DNA of 64,000 bases from Desulfuromonas sp. KJ2020 (lineage in GTDB: Bacteria; Desulfobacterota; Desulfuromonadia; Desulfuromonadales; SZUA-540). The notes below the pieces were generated by a model. That model saw only the letters and a list, made by a program, of their open reading frames with translations, made no database searches and had not been told where the DNA came from. Below are positions 24,700 to 31,791 of the stretch, piece by piece; the first letter of the stretch is position 1; each line of letters begins with the position of its first letter. The stretch is from positions 834,424-898,423 of the forward strand of contig NZ_JAKUKE010000001.1 in the NCBI RefSeq assembly GCF_024197615.1. Reading direction: 5' to 3'. The translations under genes were made by a program, and so were the position numbers.

Positions 24700-25500
24700 C
24701 TAGGGAAGATGGCCGTAGATTTCAGGGCGGCGGTCGTGATAGCAGCGGATCTGGGAGCGATATTCCACCAGTTCGCTAAAATCAAAGGTCGCCGCCAGTT
24801 CGGTGTTTTCCTCCCCCCCTTCGGCCAGAACCTCCCCCCGGGCCGAAAGCAGCAGGCTCATGCCGAAAAAGTCGAGCTTTCCCTGAATACCGCAGCAGTT
24901 GGCCGCGACGACGAAAAGCTGGTTCTCGATGGCGCGGGCCCGTAGCAGGGTGCGCCAGTGCTCCTGGCGCGGCTTGGGCCATTCCGCCGGCAGGCAGATG
25001 ATCTCAGCCCCTTCCAGAGCCATCTTGCGGAAGAGCTCAGGAAAACGCAGATCGTAGCAGATGGCCACCCCCAGGCGACCAACAGAAGTCGATATGACCA
25101 GAGAATGGTCCCCTGACGACAGGAACCGATCTTCACCCATGGTGGAGAAGAGATGCAGTTTGCGGTAGGTGCCGGCGACCTTCCCCTGATCGATGACGTA
25201 GGCCGTATTGTACAGCTCCTTCCCCTCTTTTTCCGCCAGACTCCCCACGAGGACCATGCCCGACTCGGCGCTTTGCCGGCAAAGTGCCTGCACCACTTCA
25301 GGTGTTCTTTCGGCCAGTTGACCGAGGCGCTTGTAGTCGTATCCCGTGCTCCACATCTCCGGCAGGACCGCCAGCTGCACGCCCTGGGAGGCCAGTTTTT
25401 TCAGCGAGGCGAGGGCTTGGGACAGATTGGTGTCAATGTCGCCGAGAGCAATATTGAACTGGGCGGCTCCGGCCGTAATCTTACGGGTCTGTGACATCAT
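24700..25500 (-). CDS. Carbon-nitrogen hydrolase (nitrilase superfamily, omega-amidase-like)
   Basis: A 266-residue single-domain nitrilase-superfamily enzyme with the Glu-Lys-Cys triad: E48 in LPEMW, K114 in YRKLHLF and C148 in ICYDLRFPE. Members hydrolyse amides such as 2-oxoglutaramate, deaminated glutathione or N-carbamoyl compounds; the STGYDY and KLHLFSTMGED segments are most like the omega-amidase/Nit branch. Two Met codons open the frame; AGGA is best spaced for the first. The gene has no operon partners. Confidence 0.88.
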   Translation of the reverse strand: MMSQTRKITAGAAQFNIALGDIDTNLSQALASLKKLASQGVQLAVLPEMWSTGYDYKRLGQLAERTPEVVQALCRQSAESGMVLVGSLAEKEGKELYNTAYVIDQGKVAGTYRKLHLFSTMGEDRFLSSGDHSLVISTSVGRLGVAICYDLRFPELFRKMALEGAEIICLPAEWPKPRQEHWRTLLRARAIENQLFVVAANCCGIQGKLDFFGMSLLLSARGEVLAEGGEENTELAATFDFSELVEYRSQIRCYHDRRPEIYGHLP

Positions 25501-26006
25501 GGGAAAATCCTGTCTGCAATGGCTAAACCGGTGGTTGGCAAAGGTTTTGTGGCGACGTTTCGGGGCGCAGTATAGCCCATCGTCGGGCCATTCGGCAAGA
25601 GCCCCGATCGTTCAAAACGTCTTTTGATAATAAAATCCACCTTTGAATGCTGTCCGAATAGTCTCTCGGTTTCGCTACGGGCGAACTGGCCAGGGGCAGG
25701 CTGAAACTCGAACTTAACAGCCAAGGTGAAGAGCAAAAAAGGGAGCCATATATGAAAAATTTGTTGCGTATCTGCCGTGGATTCTGTTAAAAGACACGAT
25801 AAAACATCGTTTGTTTTTGAGTTGGTAGCCAGTGAATAAGTGTAAACGATGGCCCGTTCCTAGTTTTCTTGACCCCCGCCGGGAAGCATGTTAAGGATTT
25901 ATTCGGGTTCGGATAAAAAAGAAGGTTTTAAGAAACCATCCTTTCGCTCTGCAGGGATGATTTTCGTGCATTTTTGACGTCCACCTTTTTCGCTGGATGA
26001 TTTGAC
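25501..26006 (+). promoter_or_regulatory. 506-bp leader region of the Mrp operon
   Basis: The region separates the divergent amidohydrolase from mrpE. It is AT-richer than its surroundings from 25740 to 26000. CATCGTTT (about 25806) and AAACGATG (about 25846) form an inverted repeat around roughly 33 bases. TTGACC near 25870 is a possible -35 box with only a poor -10 partner. No gene was recognised on either strand. Confidence 0.4.
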
Positions 26007-26489
26007 ATGGCCAAGGTTGCCACTTTTTTTATCATGCTCGCTTTCTGGGTCCTTCTTTCGGGAATGTTCGACGCTTTTCACTTCTCGCTCGGGGTGATCT
26101 GCTGTCTGCTGGTGGCCCAGTTCAGCCACAGGCTGCTTTTTCCGGACGGCATCGGGGGCCGCTGGCTTCGCGATGTTTTCGGGATGCTCCTCTATCTGCC
26201 CTGGCTCTTCTGGCAGGTGGTCGTCGCCAATTTTCAGGTGGCCTACATCGTTCTTCATCCCCGCATGATGGAAATGATCGATCCACAGCTAATCCGCTTC
26301 AACACCCATCTCAAACGCCCCTTTTCCAAGGTGACCTTTGCCCAGTCCATCACCCTGACGCCGGGGACCATTACCGTAAATGTTCACGAAGACGAGTTCA
26401 CGGTTTACGCTCTGACCCGCAGCGGAGCCGAGTCTCTGCCGGGGGAAATGGAGCAGCGTGTGGCCAAGGCGCTGGAGGATAAAGCATGA
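26007..26489 (+). CDS. mrpE: Na+/H+ antiporter subunit MrpE-like (MbhA-like)
   Basis: A 160-residue protein with two or three N-terminal transmembrane helices (about 5-40, 60-85) and a soluble C-terminal domain with SITLTPGTITVNVHEDEFTVYAL, the MrpE signature. MrpE is an assembly and stability subunit of Mrp antiporters and corresponds to MbhA of archaeal membrane-bound hydrogenase. It opens the operon; its ribosome site is weak. The stop overlaps mrpF in ATGA. Confidence 0.9.
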   Translation: MAKVATFFIMLAFWVLLSGMFDAFHFSLGVICCLLVAQFSHRLLFPDGIGGRWLRDVFGMLLYLPWLFWQVVVANFQVAYIVLHPRMMEMIDPQLIRFNTHLKRPFSKVTFAQSITLTPGTITVNVHEDEFTVYALTRSGAESLPGEMEQRVAKALEDKA

Positions 26490-26773
26490 TTACGCACATT
26501 GTCATGGCGGGGGCCATTTTTATCATTATGCTCATGGCCCTGTGTCTGATTCGGGTCGTTGGGGGCCCCACGGTGCTCGATCGTATTCTCGGAGGCAGTG
26601 TCATCGGCACCAAGACCACGGTCCTGCTGCTCCTCATCGGCATGATGTACGGCAATGTCGGCATGTTCGTCGATATCGCCCTGGCCTACGCCCTGCTGAA
26701 TTTTATTGCTACCCTCGGGGCGACCAAGTACTTTTTGCGGCGCCAAACGGTCCACCTTGACGGCGAGTCCTGA
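26486..26773 (+). CDS. mrpF: Antiporter subunit MrpF-like (MbhB-like)
   Basis: A 95-residue protein with three transmembrane helices and the MrpF core RVVGGPTVLDRILGGSVIG (21-40) and DIALAYALLNFIATL. MrpF helps form the sodium-translocating half of the complex. The start lies in a four-base overlap with mrpE. Confidence 0.92.
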   Translation: MITHIVMAGAIFIIMLMALCLIRVVGGPTVLDRILGGSVIGTKTTVLLLLIGMMYGNVGMFVDIALAYALLNFIATLGATKYFLRRQTVHLDGES

Positions 26774-26796
26774 GCGGGAAAGGAAAGAAGTGATCT

Positions 26797-27120
26797 ATGA
26801 GCATTGTTTCGGCAGTTCTGATTGTGGGAGGTCTCTTCTTTTTCGGCGTGGGGGTCGTCGGCATTCTGCGCCTTCCCGACTTCTACACCCGGCTGCACGG
26901 GGCCAGCAAATGCGACACCCTGGGCGCTTTTCTGATCCTCTCCGGCTTGGCTCTCCATGTGCTCACCGTTTTTGACCTGGCCAATGTATTGGTCAGTCTG
27001 AAAATCATGGCCATCGCGATTTTTATTTCTATTGCCAATCCGACCGCGACCCATGCCATCACCGAGGGCGCATTGATCGCCGGCGTCGAACCCTGGCGCA
27101 AGGGAAAGGGGGCAAAATGA
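26797..27120 (+). CDS. mrpG: Antiporter subunit MrpG-like (MbhC-like)
   Basis: A 107-residue, three-helix protein with the MrpG signature VGVVGILRLPDFYTRLHGASKCDTLG (split as VGVVGILRLPDFYTRLHGAS and KCDTLG). It belongs to the small-subunit group believed to carry the cation path. A GGAAAGGAAAG site precedes it; its stop overlaps the next gene by four bases. Confidence 0.92.
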   Translation: MSIVSAVLIVGGLFFFGVGVVGILRLPDFYTRLHGASKCDTLGAFLILSGLALHVLTVFDLANVLVSLKIMAIAIFISIANPTATHAITEGALIAGVEPWRKGKGAK

Positions 27121-27362
27121 TCTGGCAAGTCGATCTGCTGATCCTGGTGCTGGTCGTTATTTGCGCTCTTGCGACCATAACGATCAAGGATCTTCTCGGC
27201 GCTTCGGTTATTTTTGGCGTCTACAGTTTCATGATGTGTCTGCTGTGGGCTGAAATGGGTGCGGTCGACGTGGCCTTTACCGAGGCGACTGTTGGCGCCG
27301 GCGTCAGCACGATTCTGTTTATTGCCGCTATTTTACGGACGACCCGGAGGAGTAAAGATTGA
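27117..27362 (+). CDS. MbhD-like subunit (MrpA C-terminal region, DUF4040 type)
   Basis: An 81-residue, three-helix protein with LLGASVIFGVYSFMMCLLWAEMGAVDVAFTEA, covering the acidic residues E and D of the MrpA C-terminal domain (motif ends AVDVAFTEATVGAG). In bacterial Mrp this piece is fused to the large MrpA; here it is a separate gene, as in archaeal Mbh/Mbs complexes. It overlaps both neighbours. Confidence 0.85.
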   Translation: MIWQVDLLILVLVVICALATITIKDLLGASVIFGVYSFMMCLLWAEMGAVDVAFTEATVGAGVSTILFIAAILRTTRRSKD

Positions 27363-27631
27363 AAACTGTCGCTTTGCTCGCAACGCTGCTGACCGGGGCC
27401 CTGCTGTTGTACGGTACCAAGGATTTTGCCCCCTGGGCGGATCCGCAGTCGCCGGCCAGCACCCACCTGTCGGCTTATTACGTTGAGAATGCAGTACAGG
27501 AAACCCATGTGCCCAACCTGGTGACCGCCGTTCTCGGCGACTACCGGGGTTACGACACCATGTTCGAGACGGTGGTTATTTACTGTGCCGGACTGGCGGT
27601 CGTCAGCGTGCTCCGGAGGCGCAAATCATGA
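27359..27631 (+). CDS. MbhE-like subunit (second MrpA C-terminal fragment)
   Basis: A 90-residue protein with an N-terminal helix, an extracytoplasmic loop (SAYYVENAVQETHVPNLVTA) and the pattern VLGDYRGYDTMFETVVIYCAGLAVV, which matches the membrane-proximal MrpA/MbhE element with conserved RGYDTxxE. The start is a TTG at 27359 overlapping the previous stop, supported by a strong GGAGGAG site. The stop overlaps mrpB by four bases. Confidence 0.82.
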   Translation: MKTVALLATLLTGALLLYGTKDFAPWADPQSPASTHLSAYYVENAVQETHVPNLVTAVLGDYRGYDTMFETVVIYCAGLAVVSVLRRRKS

Positions 27632-28107
27632 AGACGCTGAAGCAGCGCTATGAGGCGCGGGGGTTGGGGCAGGATCTCATTATCCAGACCTCGGTGCGCT
27701 TGATGGTTCCCTTCATCCAGCTGTTCGGCCTTTACGTTATCGTTCATGGCCATTACAGCCCCGGCGGCGGCTTTCAGGGCGGCGTTCTGCTGGGAGCATC
27801 CTTTATTCTGCTGGCTCTGGCATTTGATATCAAAATGTCCATGCGGCATTTTTCCGAAAAAATCAACTTGGTTCTCGGCAATACCGGGGCTCTGATCTTC
27901 GTGGGTACGGGCGTGCTCTGTGCGCTGGTCGGCGGTTTGTTTCTGGATTACAGCGCTCTGGCGGCCCTCATTCCCATGGATCCCATCGAGTGGCGCTCCT
28001 TCGGCATTTTCATTGTCGAGGTCGGGGTCGGGCTGGCTGTCGCAAGTATCATGCTGTCGCTCTATTGGGATCTCAGTTCCAACGGCGACCTGGAAGAGGG
28101 GCTCTAG
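27628..28107 (+). CDS. mrpB: Antiporter subunit MrpB-like (MbhF-like)
   Basis: A 159-residue, four-helix protein with the MrpB signature LFGLYVIVHGHYSPGGGFQGGVLLGAS (loop HGHYSPGGGFQGG at about 40-52). A conserved cytoplasmic stretch KMSMRHFSEK follows. MrpB sits in the cation-translocating part of the complex. It starts in a four-base overlap with the MbhE-like gene. Confidence 0.92.
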   Translation: MKTLKQRYEARGLGQDLIIQTSVRLMVPFIQLFGLYVIVHGHYSPGGGFQGGVLLGASFILLALAFDIKMSMRHFSEKINLVLGNTGALIFVGTGVLCALVGGLFLDYSALAALIPMDPIEWRSFGIFIVEVGVGLAVASIMLSLYWDLSSNGDLEEGL

Positions 28108-28108
28108 C

Positions 28109-28498
28109 ATGGAAGCGTTTATGGCGGAAGTGGTGGCCAAGTACAACTATTGGCTCTATGTGGTGCTGATGATGATCGGTTTCTACGCCATGATCGGCAA
28201 GCGCAATCTGGTCAAGAAACTGCTCGGCATGAATATCTTCCAGACGGCGATCATCCTGTTCTTCGTCTCTACCGGGGTCAAGCGCGGCGCCGCCATCCCC
28301 ATCGTCGACAAATATGCCGCCCTCAAGCAGGGGGTCGACGCCACCACCATCGTGAACCCTCTGCCCCACGTGCTCATGCTGACGGCCATCGTCGTCTCCG
28401 TGAGTGTGACCGGGGTGGCCCTGGCGGTGCTGCTGCGGATCTATCGTGAATACGGCACCCTGGAAGAGGATGAAATTCTGGAGAAGATCGGCCAATGA
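28109..28498 (+). CDS. mrpC: Antiporter subunit MrpC-like (NuoK/MbhG-like)
   Basis: A 129-residue, three-helix NuoK-type protein with GFYAMIGKRNLVKKLLGMNIFQTA (first half GFYAMIGKRNLVKKLLG) and the second motif PLPHVLMLTAIVVSVSVTG. The ATG at 28109 comes one base after the mrpB stop; a longer frame starting inside mrpB is a shadow. It overlaps mrpD by four bases. NuoK-like subunits link the proton channels. Confidence 0.92.
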   Translation: MEAFMAEVVAKYNYWLYVVLMMIGFYAMIGKRNLVKKLLGMNIFQTAIILFFVSTGVKRGAAIPIVDKYAALKQGVDATTIVNPLPHVLMLTAIVVSVSVTGVALAVLLRIYREYGTLEEDEILEKIGQ

Positions 28499-29994
28499 CG
28501 AGCACCAACCTTCACCTCTATGTGCTGGCCGCCCCCCTGTTGACCGCTTTTGCCGTCAATCTGCTGGGGCGTGCTTCTCGCCGCTGGATTGCTCCCCTGG
28601 CTCTGGGGGCGCTGAGCTTTTCAGCCATTGGCGCCGTGCTGCTGCTGTTGCGGGTTCTGCGTGATGGCGGCTTTTCCTACACGGTGGGTAACTGGCGAGC
28701 GCCTTTCGGCATCGAATTACTCATTGATCCCCTCAGTGCGCTGATGCTGGTGCTGATCGCCGCGGTGGCCCTGCCGGCGACGGTGTCGGCGCTTAAAAGC
28801 GTGGAGCAGGAACTGCCCGGGCAGGAATATCTCTTCTTTACTCAATATCTCATCCTGATCGCCGGCCTCATGGGTTTGGTGGTCACGGCCGACGCCTTCA
28901 ACCTGTACGTGCTGCTCGAGATCACCTCCATCACCACCTACGGTCTTATCGCCATGGGGAAGGGGCGGGCGCCGCTGGCCAGCTTCAACTACATCATCAT
29001 GGGGAGCATCGGCGCCTGTTTTTATCTGCTGGGGGTGGGTTATCTCTACATTCTCACCGGCTCGCTGAACATGGCCGACATCGCCGGTATCCTTGGCTCC
29101 ATGCAGGAGAGCCCGGCCCTGGCCACCGCCTTTGCCTTCATGCTGGTCGGTCTGTGGGTGAAGATGGCTTTCTTCCCGCTGCATGGCTGGCTGCCGCAAG
29201 CTTATTCCCTGGCGCCGACGGGGGCCGGTCTGCTCATTGCCCCCCTGATGACCAAGGTGACGGTTTACCTGATGATCCGGGTCATTCTTTCGGTATTTAC
29301 CCCGGGATACGCCTTTTTCCAGCATGCGGTGGTGCAGTCGGGCATCGTCTGGGTGGCGGCCGCTGCTATCCTCTGTGCTTCGGCCCTGGCCCTGGCCCAG
29401 CGGGATATGCGCCGGATGCTGACCTATATCATCATTGCCGAGGTCGGCTATATGGTGGGGGGCGTCTGGCTGGCCAACGCCAATGGTCTGACGGGAGCGA
29501 TTCTGCATATCGTTAACGATGCGCTGATGACGCTCTGTCTCTTTCTCGCCGCTGCCGCCATCATCTACCGCACCGGCAGTCTTGACTTTTCCAAGTTGCA
29601 GGGGCTCTATCGCAAGATGCCCATCACCATGGCGGCGTTTACGGTGGGTGCTTTCTCCATGATCGGTGTGCCGCCGACCTGCGGGTTTTTCAGCAAGTGG
29701 TATCTGATCCTCGGCGGCATCGATGCCGGCCAATGGGGGTTTGTGGCGGCCCTGGTCATCAGCAGTCTGGTCAACGCCATTCTCTTTTTCCGCATCATTG
29801 AAAAGGGCTTTTTCTTCGCGCCCGGCGAGGAGCATGGCCATGGCCACGTGGGACATGGCGAGGCGGTGGCGGAGGCGCCCAGTCAGATGCTGCAGCCCCT
29901 GGTTCTGGTCGCGGTCGCTCTTATCGTGGTGGGACTGAGTTCGGGAACCCTGGTTGAAAAGGTGATCCGGTTGGCCATCCCAGCCTCGTTCTGA
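28495..29994 (+). CDS. mrpD: Antiporter subunit MrpD-like, first proton-channel subunit
   Basis: A 499-residue protein of about 14 helices in the Proton_antipo_M (NuoL/M/N) family. The key TM5 glutamate is in LYVLLEITSITTYGLIA, the broken-helix lysine region in KMAFFPLHGWLPQAYSLAP, and further TM7/TM8 His/Lys residues follow. A His-rich cytoplasmic or periplasmic loop, EEHGHGHVGHGEAV, occurs near residue 445. It corresponds to MrpD/MbhH and should pump H+. Confidence 0.93.
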   Translation: MTSTNLHLYVLAAPLLTAFAVNLLGRASRRWIAPLALGALSFSAIGAVLLLLRVLRDGGFSYTVGNWRAPFGIELLIDPLSALMLVLIAAVALPATVSALKSVEQELPGQEYLFFTQYLILIAGLMGLVVTADAFNLYVLLEITSITTYGLIAMGKGRAPLASFNYIIMGSIGACFYLLGVGYLYILTGSLNMADIAGILGSMQESPALATAFAFMLVGLWVKMAFFPLHGWLPQAYSLAPTGAGLLIAPLMTKVTVYLMIRVILSVFTPGYAFFQHAVVQSGIVWVAAAAILCASALALAQRDMRRMLTYIIIAEVGYMVGGVWLANANGLTGAILHIVNDALMTLCLFLAAAAIIYRTGSLDFSKLQGLYRKMPITMAAFTVGAFSMIGVPPTCGFFSKWYLILGGIDAGQWGFVAALVISSLVNAILFFRIIEKGFFFAPGEEHGHGHVGHGEAVAEAPSQMLQPLVLVAVALIVVGLSSGTLVEKVIRLAIPASF

Positions 29995-30043
29995 GCCGGA
30001 TTTTAATGTCTCCATGTCGCATGACGGAATGAAATAGGAGCCC

Positions 30044-31516
30044 ATGGCATACTCATCTTCGATATGGCCGCTGCTGGCCGTCGGCATCTCCCTGGTGGGG
30101 ACGATTCCCATCATGCTGTCGGGGCGCAAGCCCAACCTGCGTGAGAGCTGGACCCTGCTCATCGCCATCGGCAAATTTCTGCTGGTGTTGTCCATGCTGC
30201 CGACGGTGCTGGACGGCGGCACCTTCAGCCTGACGATCGCCGAGGTCTTTCCGGGGGTGCCCATCGCCCTGCGCGTCGACGCCATGGGGATGTTTTTCGC
30301 CCTGGTCGCCTCCTTCCTGTGGATCTGTACGTCGGTCTATTCCATCGGCTACATGCGGGCCCTCGAAGAACACGGCCAGACACGCTATTTCGCCTCCTTT
30401 GCCCTGGCCATCTCCGCCACCATCGGCGTCGCTTTTGCGGCCAACCTGTTTACCCTCTATCTCTTTTACGAGGTGCTCAGTCTTTCCACCTACCCCCTGG
30501 TCACCCATGAACAAAATGACGAGGCCCGTTTTTCCGGGCGCAAATACCTGACCTATATTCTCGGCACCTCCATTGGGCTGGCTCTGCCGGCCATGCTCAT
30601 CACCTATGCACTGGCCGGGACGCTCGATTTCCGTCACGGCGGCATTCTGGCCGGCAGCGGCGCCTCGCCTTATCTGCTGGCCCTTATCCTGGTCTTTTTC
30701 CTCTTTGGTTTCGCCAAGGCTGGCCTCATGCCTTTCCACGGCTGGCTGCCGGCGGCCATGGTGGCGCCGACGCCGGTAAGCTCCTTTCTGCACGGCGTGG
30801 CCGTGGTCAAGGTCGGGGTCTTCTCCATCCTGCGGGTGGTGTTTCACATTGTCGGCCCCGATTTTCTGCAGGAGATCAACCTCGGCTTCATAATCACCAC
30901 GGTCGCTTCAGTGACGCTGCTGGTGGCCTCCCTGGTGGCCCTGACCCAGGATAATCTCAAGCGCCGGCTGGCCTATTCCACCATCGGCCAGCTCTCCTAC
31001 ATGGTGCTGGGGGCCGGTATGCTCAGCGCCGCCGGCATGACGGGCGGCACCCTGCATATCGCCATGCACGCTTTTGGCAAGATCACCCTCTTCTTCTGTG
31101 CCGGCGCCATTTACGTGGCCGCGGGAAAAAAATACATCAGCCAGATGGATGGCCTCGGTCGGCGCATGCCGGTGACCTATATGGCCTTTCTGCTGGGTTC
31201 CTTGAGTATCATCGGTATGCCGCCGTTGGGGGGCTTCATCAGCAAGTGGTACCTGGTCATCGGCGCCGTAAACAGCGACCAGCTGATTCTGCTGCTGGTG
31301 CTGCTGGTCAGCTCCCTGCTTAATGCGGCTTATTTCCTGCCCATCGTGTACCGGGGCTTTTTTGCCAAAGCGCCCGAAGGGGAGGAAGAGGGAGGAATCC
31401 GGGAAGCGCCCATTTTCTGCCTGATTCCTCTGTCGGTCACCGCCTTGGCCTCCCTTGGCCTGTTTTTCTACCCGGACCTGTTCCTGCGGCTGGCCCGCAT
31501 GGCTCTGTTTCCCTGA
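30044..31516 (+). CDS. Second MrpD/NuoM-like proton-channel subunit
   Basis: A 490-residue Proton_antipo_M protein, about 14 helices, with the TM5 glutamate in LYLFYEVLSLSTYPLV and the channel segment KAGLMPFHGWLPAAMVAPTP. It is 49 bp after mrpD with ATAGGAG before the ATG. It is not a full-length MrpA, because the C-terminal MrpA extension is missing (supplied instead by the two small upstream genes). Confidence 0.9.
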   Translation: MAYSSSIWPLLAVGISLVGTIPIMLSGRKPNLRESWTLLIAIGKFLLVLSMLPTVLDGGTFSLTIAEVFPGVPIALRVDAMGMFFALVASFLWICTSVYSIGYMRALEEHGQTRYFASFALAISATIGVAFAANLFTLYLFYEVLSLSTYPLVTHEQNDEARFSGRKYLTYILGTSIGLALPAMLITYALAGTLDFRHGGILAGSGASPYLLALILVFFLFGFAKAGLMPFHGWLPAAMVAPTPVSSFLHGVAVVKVGVFSILRVVFHIVGPDFLQEINLGFIITTVASVTLLVASLVALTQDNLKRRLAYSTIGQLSYMVLGAGMLSAAGMTGGTLHIAMHAFGKITLFFCAGAIYVAAGKKYISQMDGLGRRMPVTYMAFLLGSLSIIGMPPLGGFISKWYLVIGAVNSDQLILLLVLLVSSLLNAAYFLPIVYRGFFAKAPEGEEEGGIREAPIFCLIPLSVTALASLGLFFYPDLFLRLARMALFP

Positions 31517-31524
31517 GGTACTGC

Positions 31525-31791
31525 ATGAAAGCAGATCAAAAAGCAAAGAAGGAGTTCGATTGGTTCGATCACCCGCAGAATATCCGCAAGTTGCGGATCG
31601 GCTTCTACGCCGTGCTGGTTTTGCTGGTGGTCCCCGACTTGTTTCTGCACAAGCACACCCTCTTTTCCTCTGTGGAGGCCTGGCCCGGATTTTACGCCCT
31701 GTTCGGGTTCATTGCCTGTGTAGCGATCATCCTGATTTCCAAAGTGCTGGGCTTTGTGCTGAAGCGCCCCGAGGACTACTATGACCGCTAG
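31525..31791 (+). CDS. Small membrane protein between two proton-channel subunits
   Basis: An 88-residue protein with a charged N-terminus (KADQKAKKEFDWFDHPQNIRK) and two transmembrane helices (about 25-42 and 53-75), ending in KRPEDYYDR. It lies 8 bp after one proton-channel gene and overlaps the next by 11 bp, so it is almost certainly made with them. I do not know a characterised homologue; it may hold the third antiporter subunit in place. Confidence 0.8.
   Translation: MKADQKAKKEFDWFDHPQNIRKLRIGFYAVLVLLVVPDLFLHKHTLFSSVEAWPGFYALFGFIACVAIILISKVLGFVLKRPEDYYDR

Noticed and set aside
25497-25736. 79-codon minus ORF upstream of the amidohydrolase
   Set aside because: No ribosome site, no similarity, and composition unlike the true genes around it.
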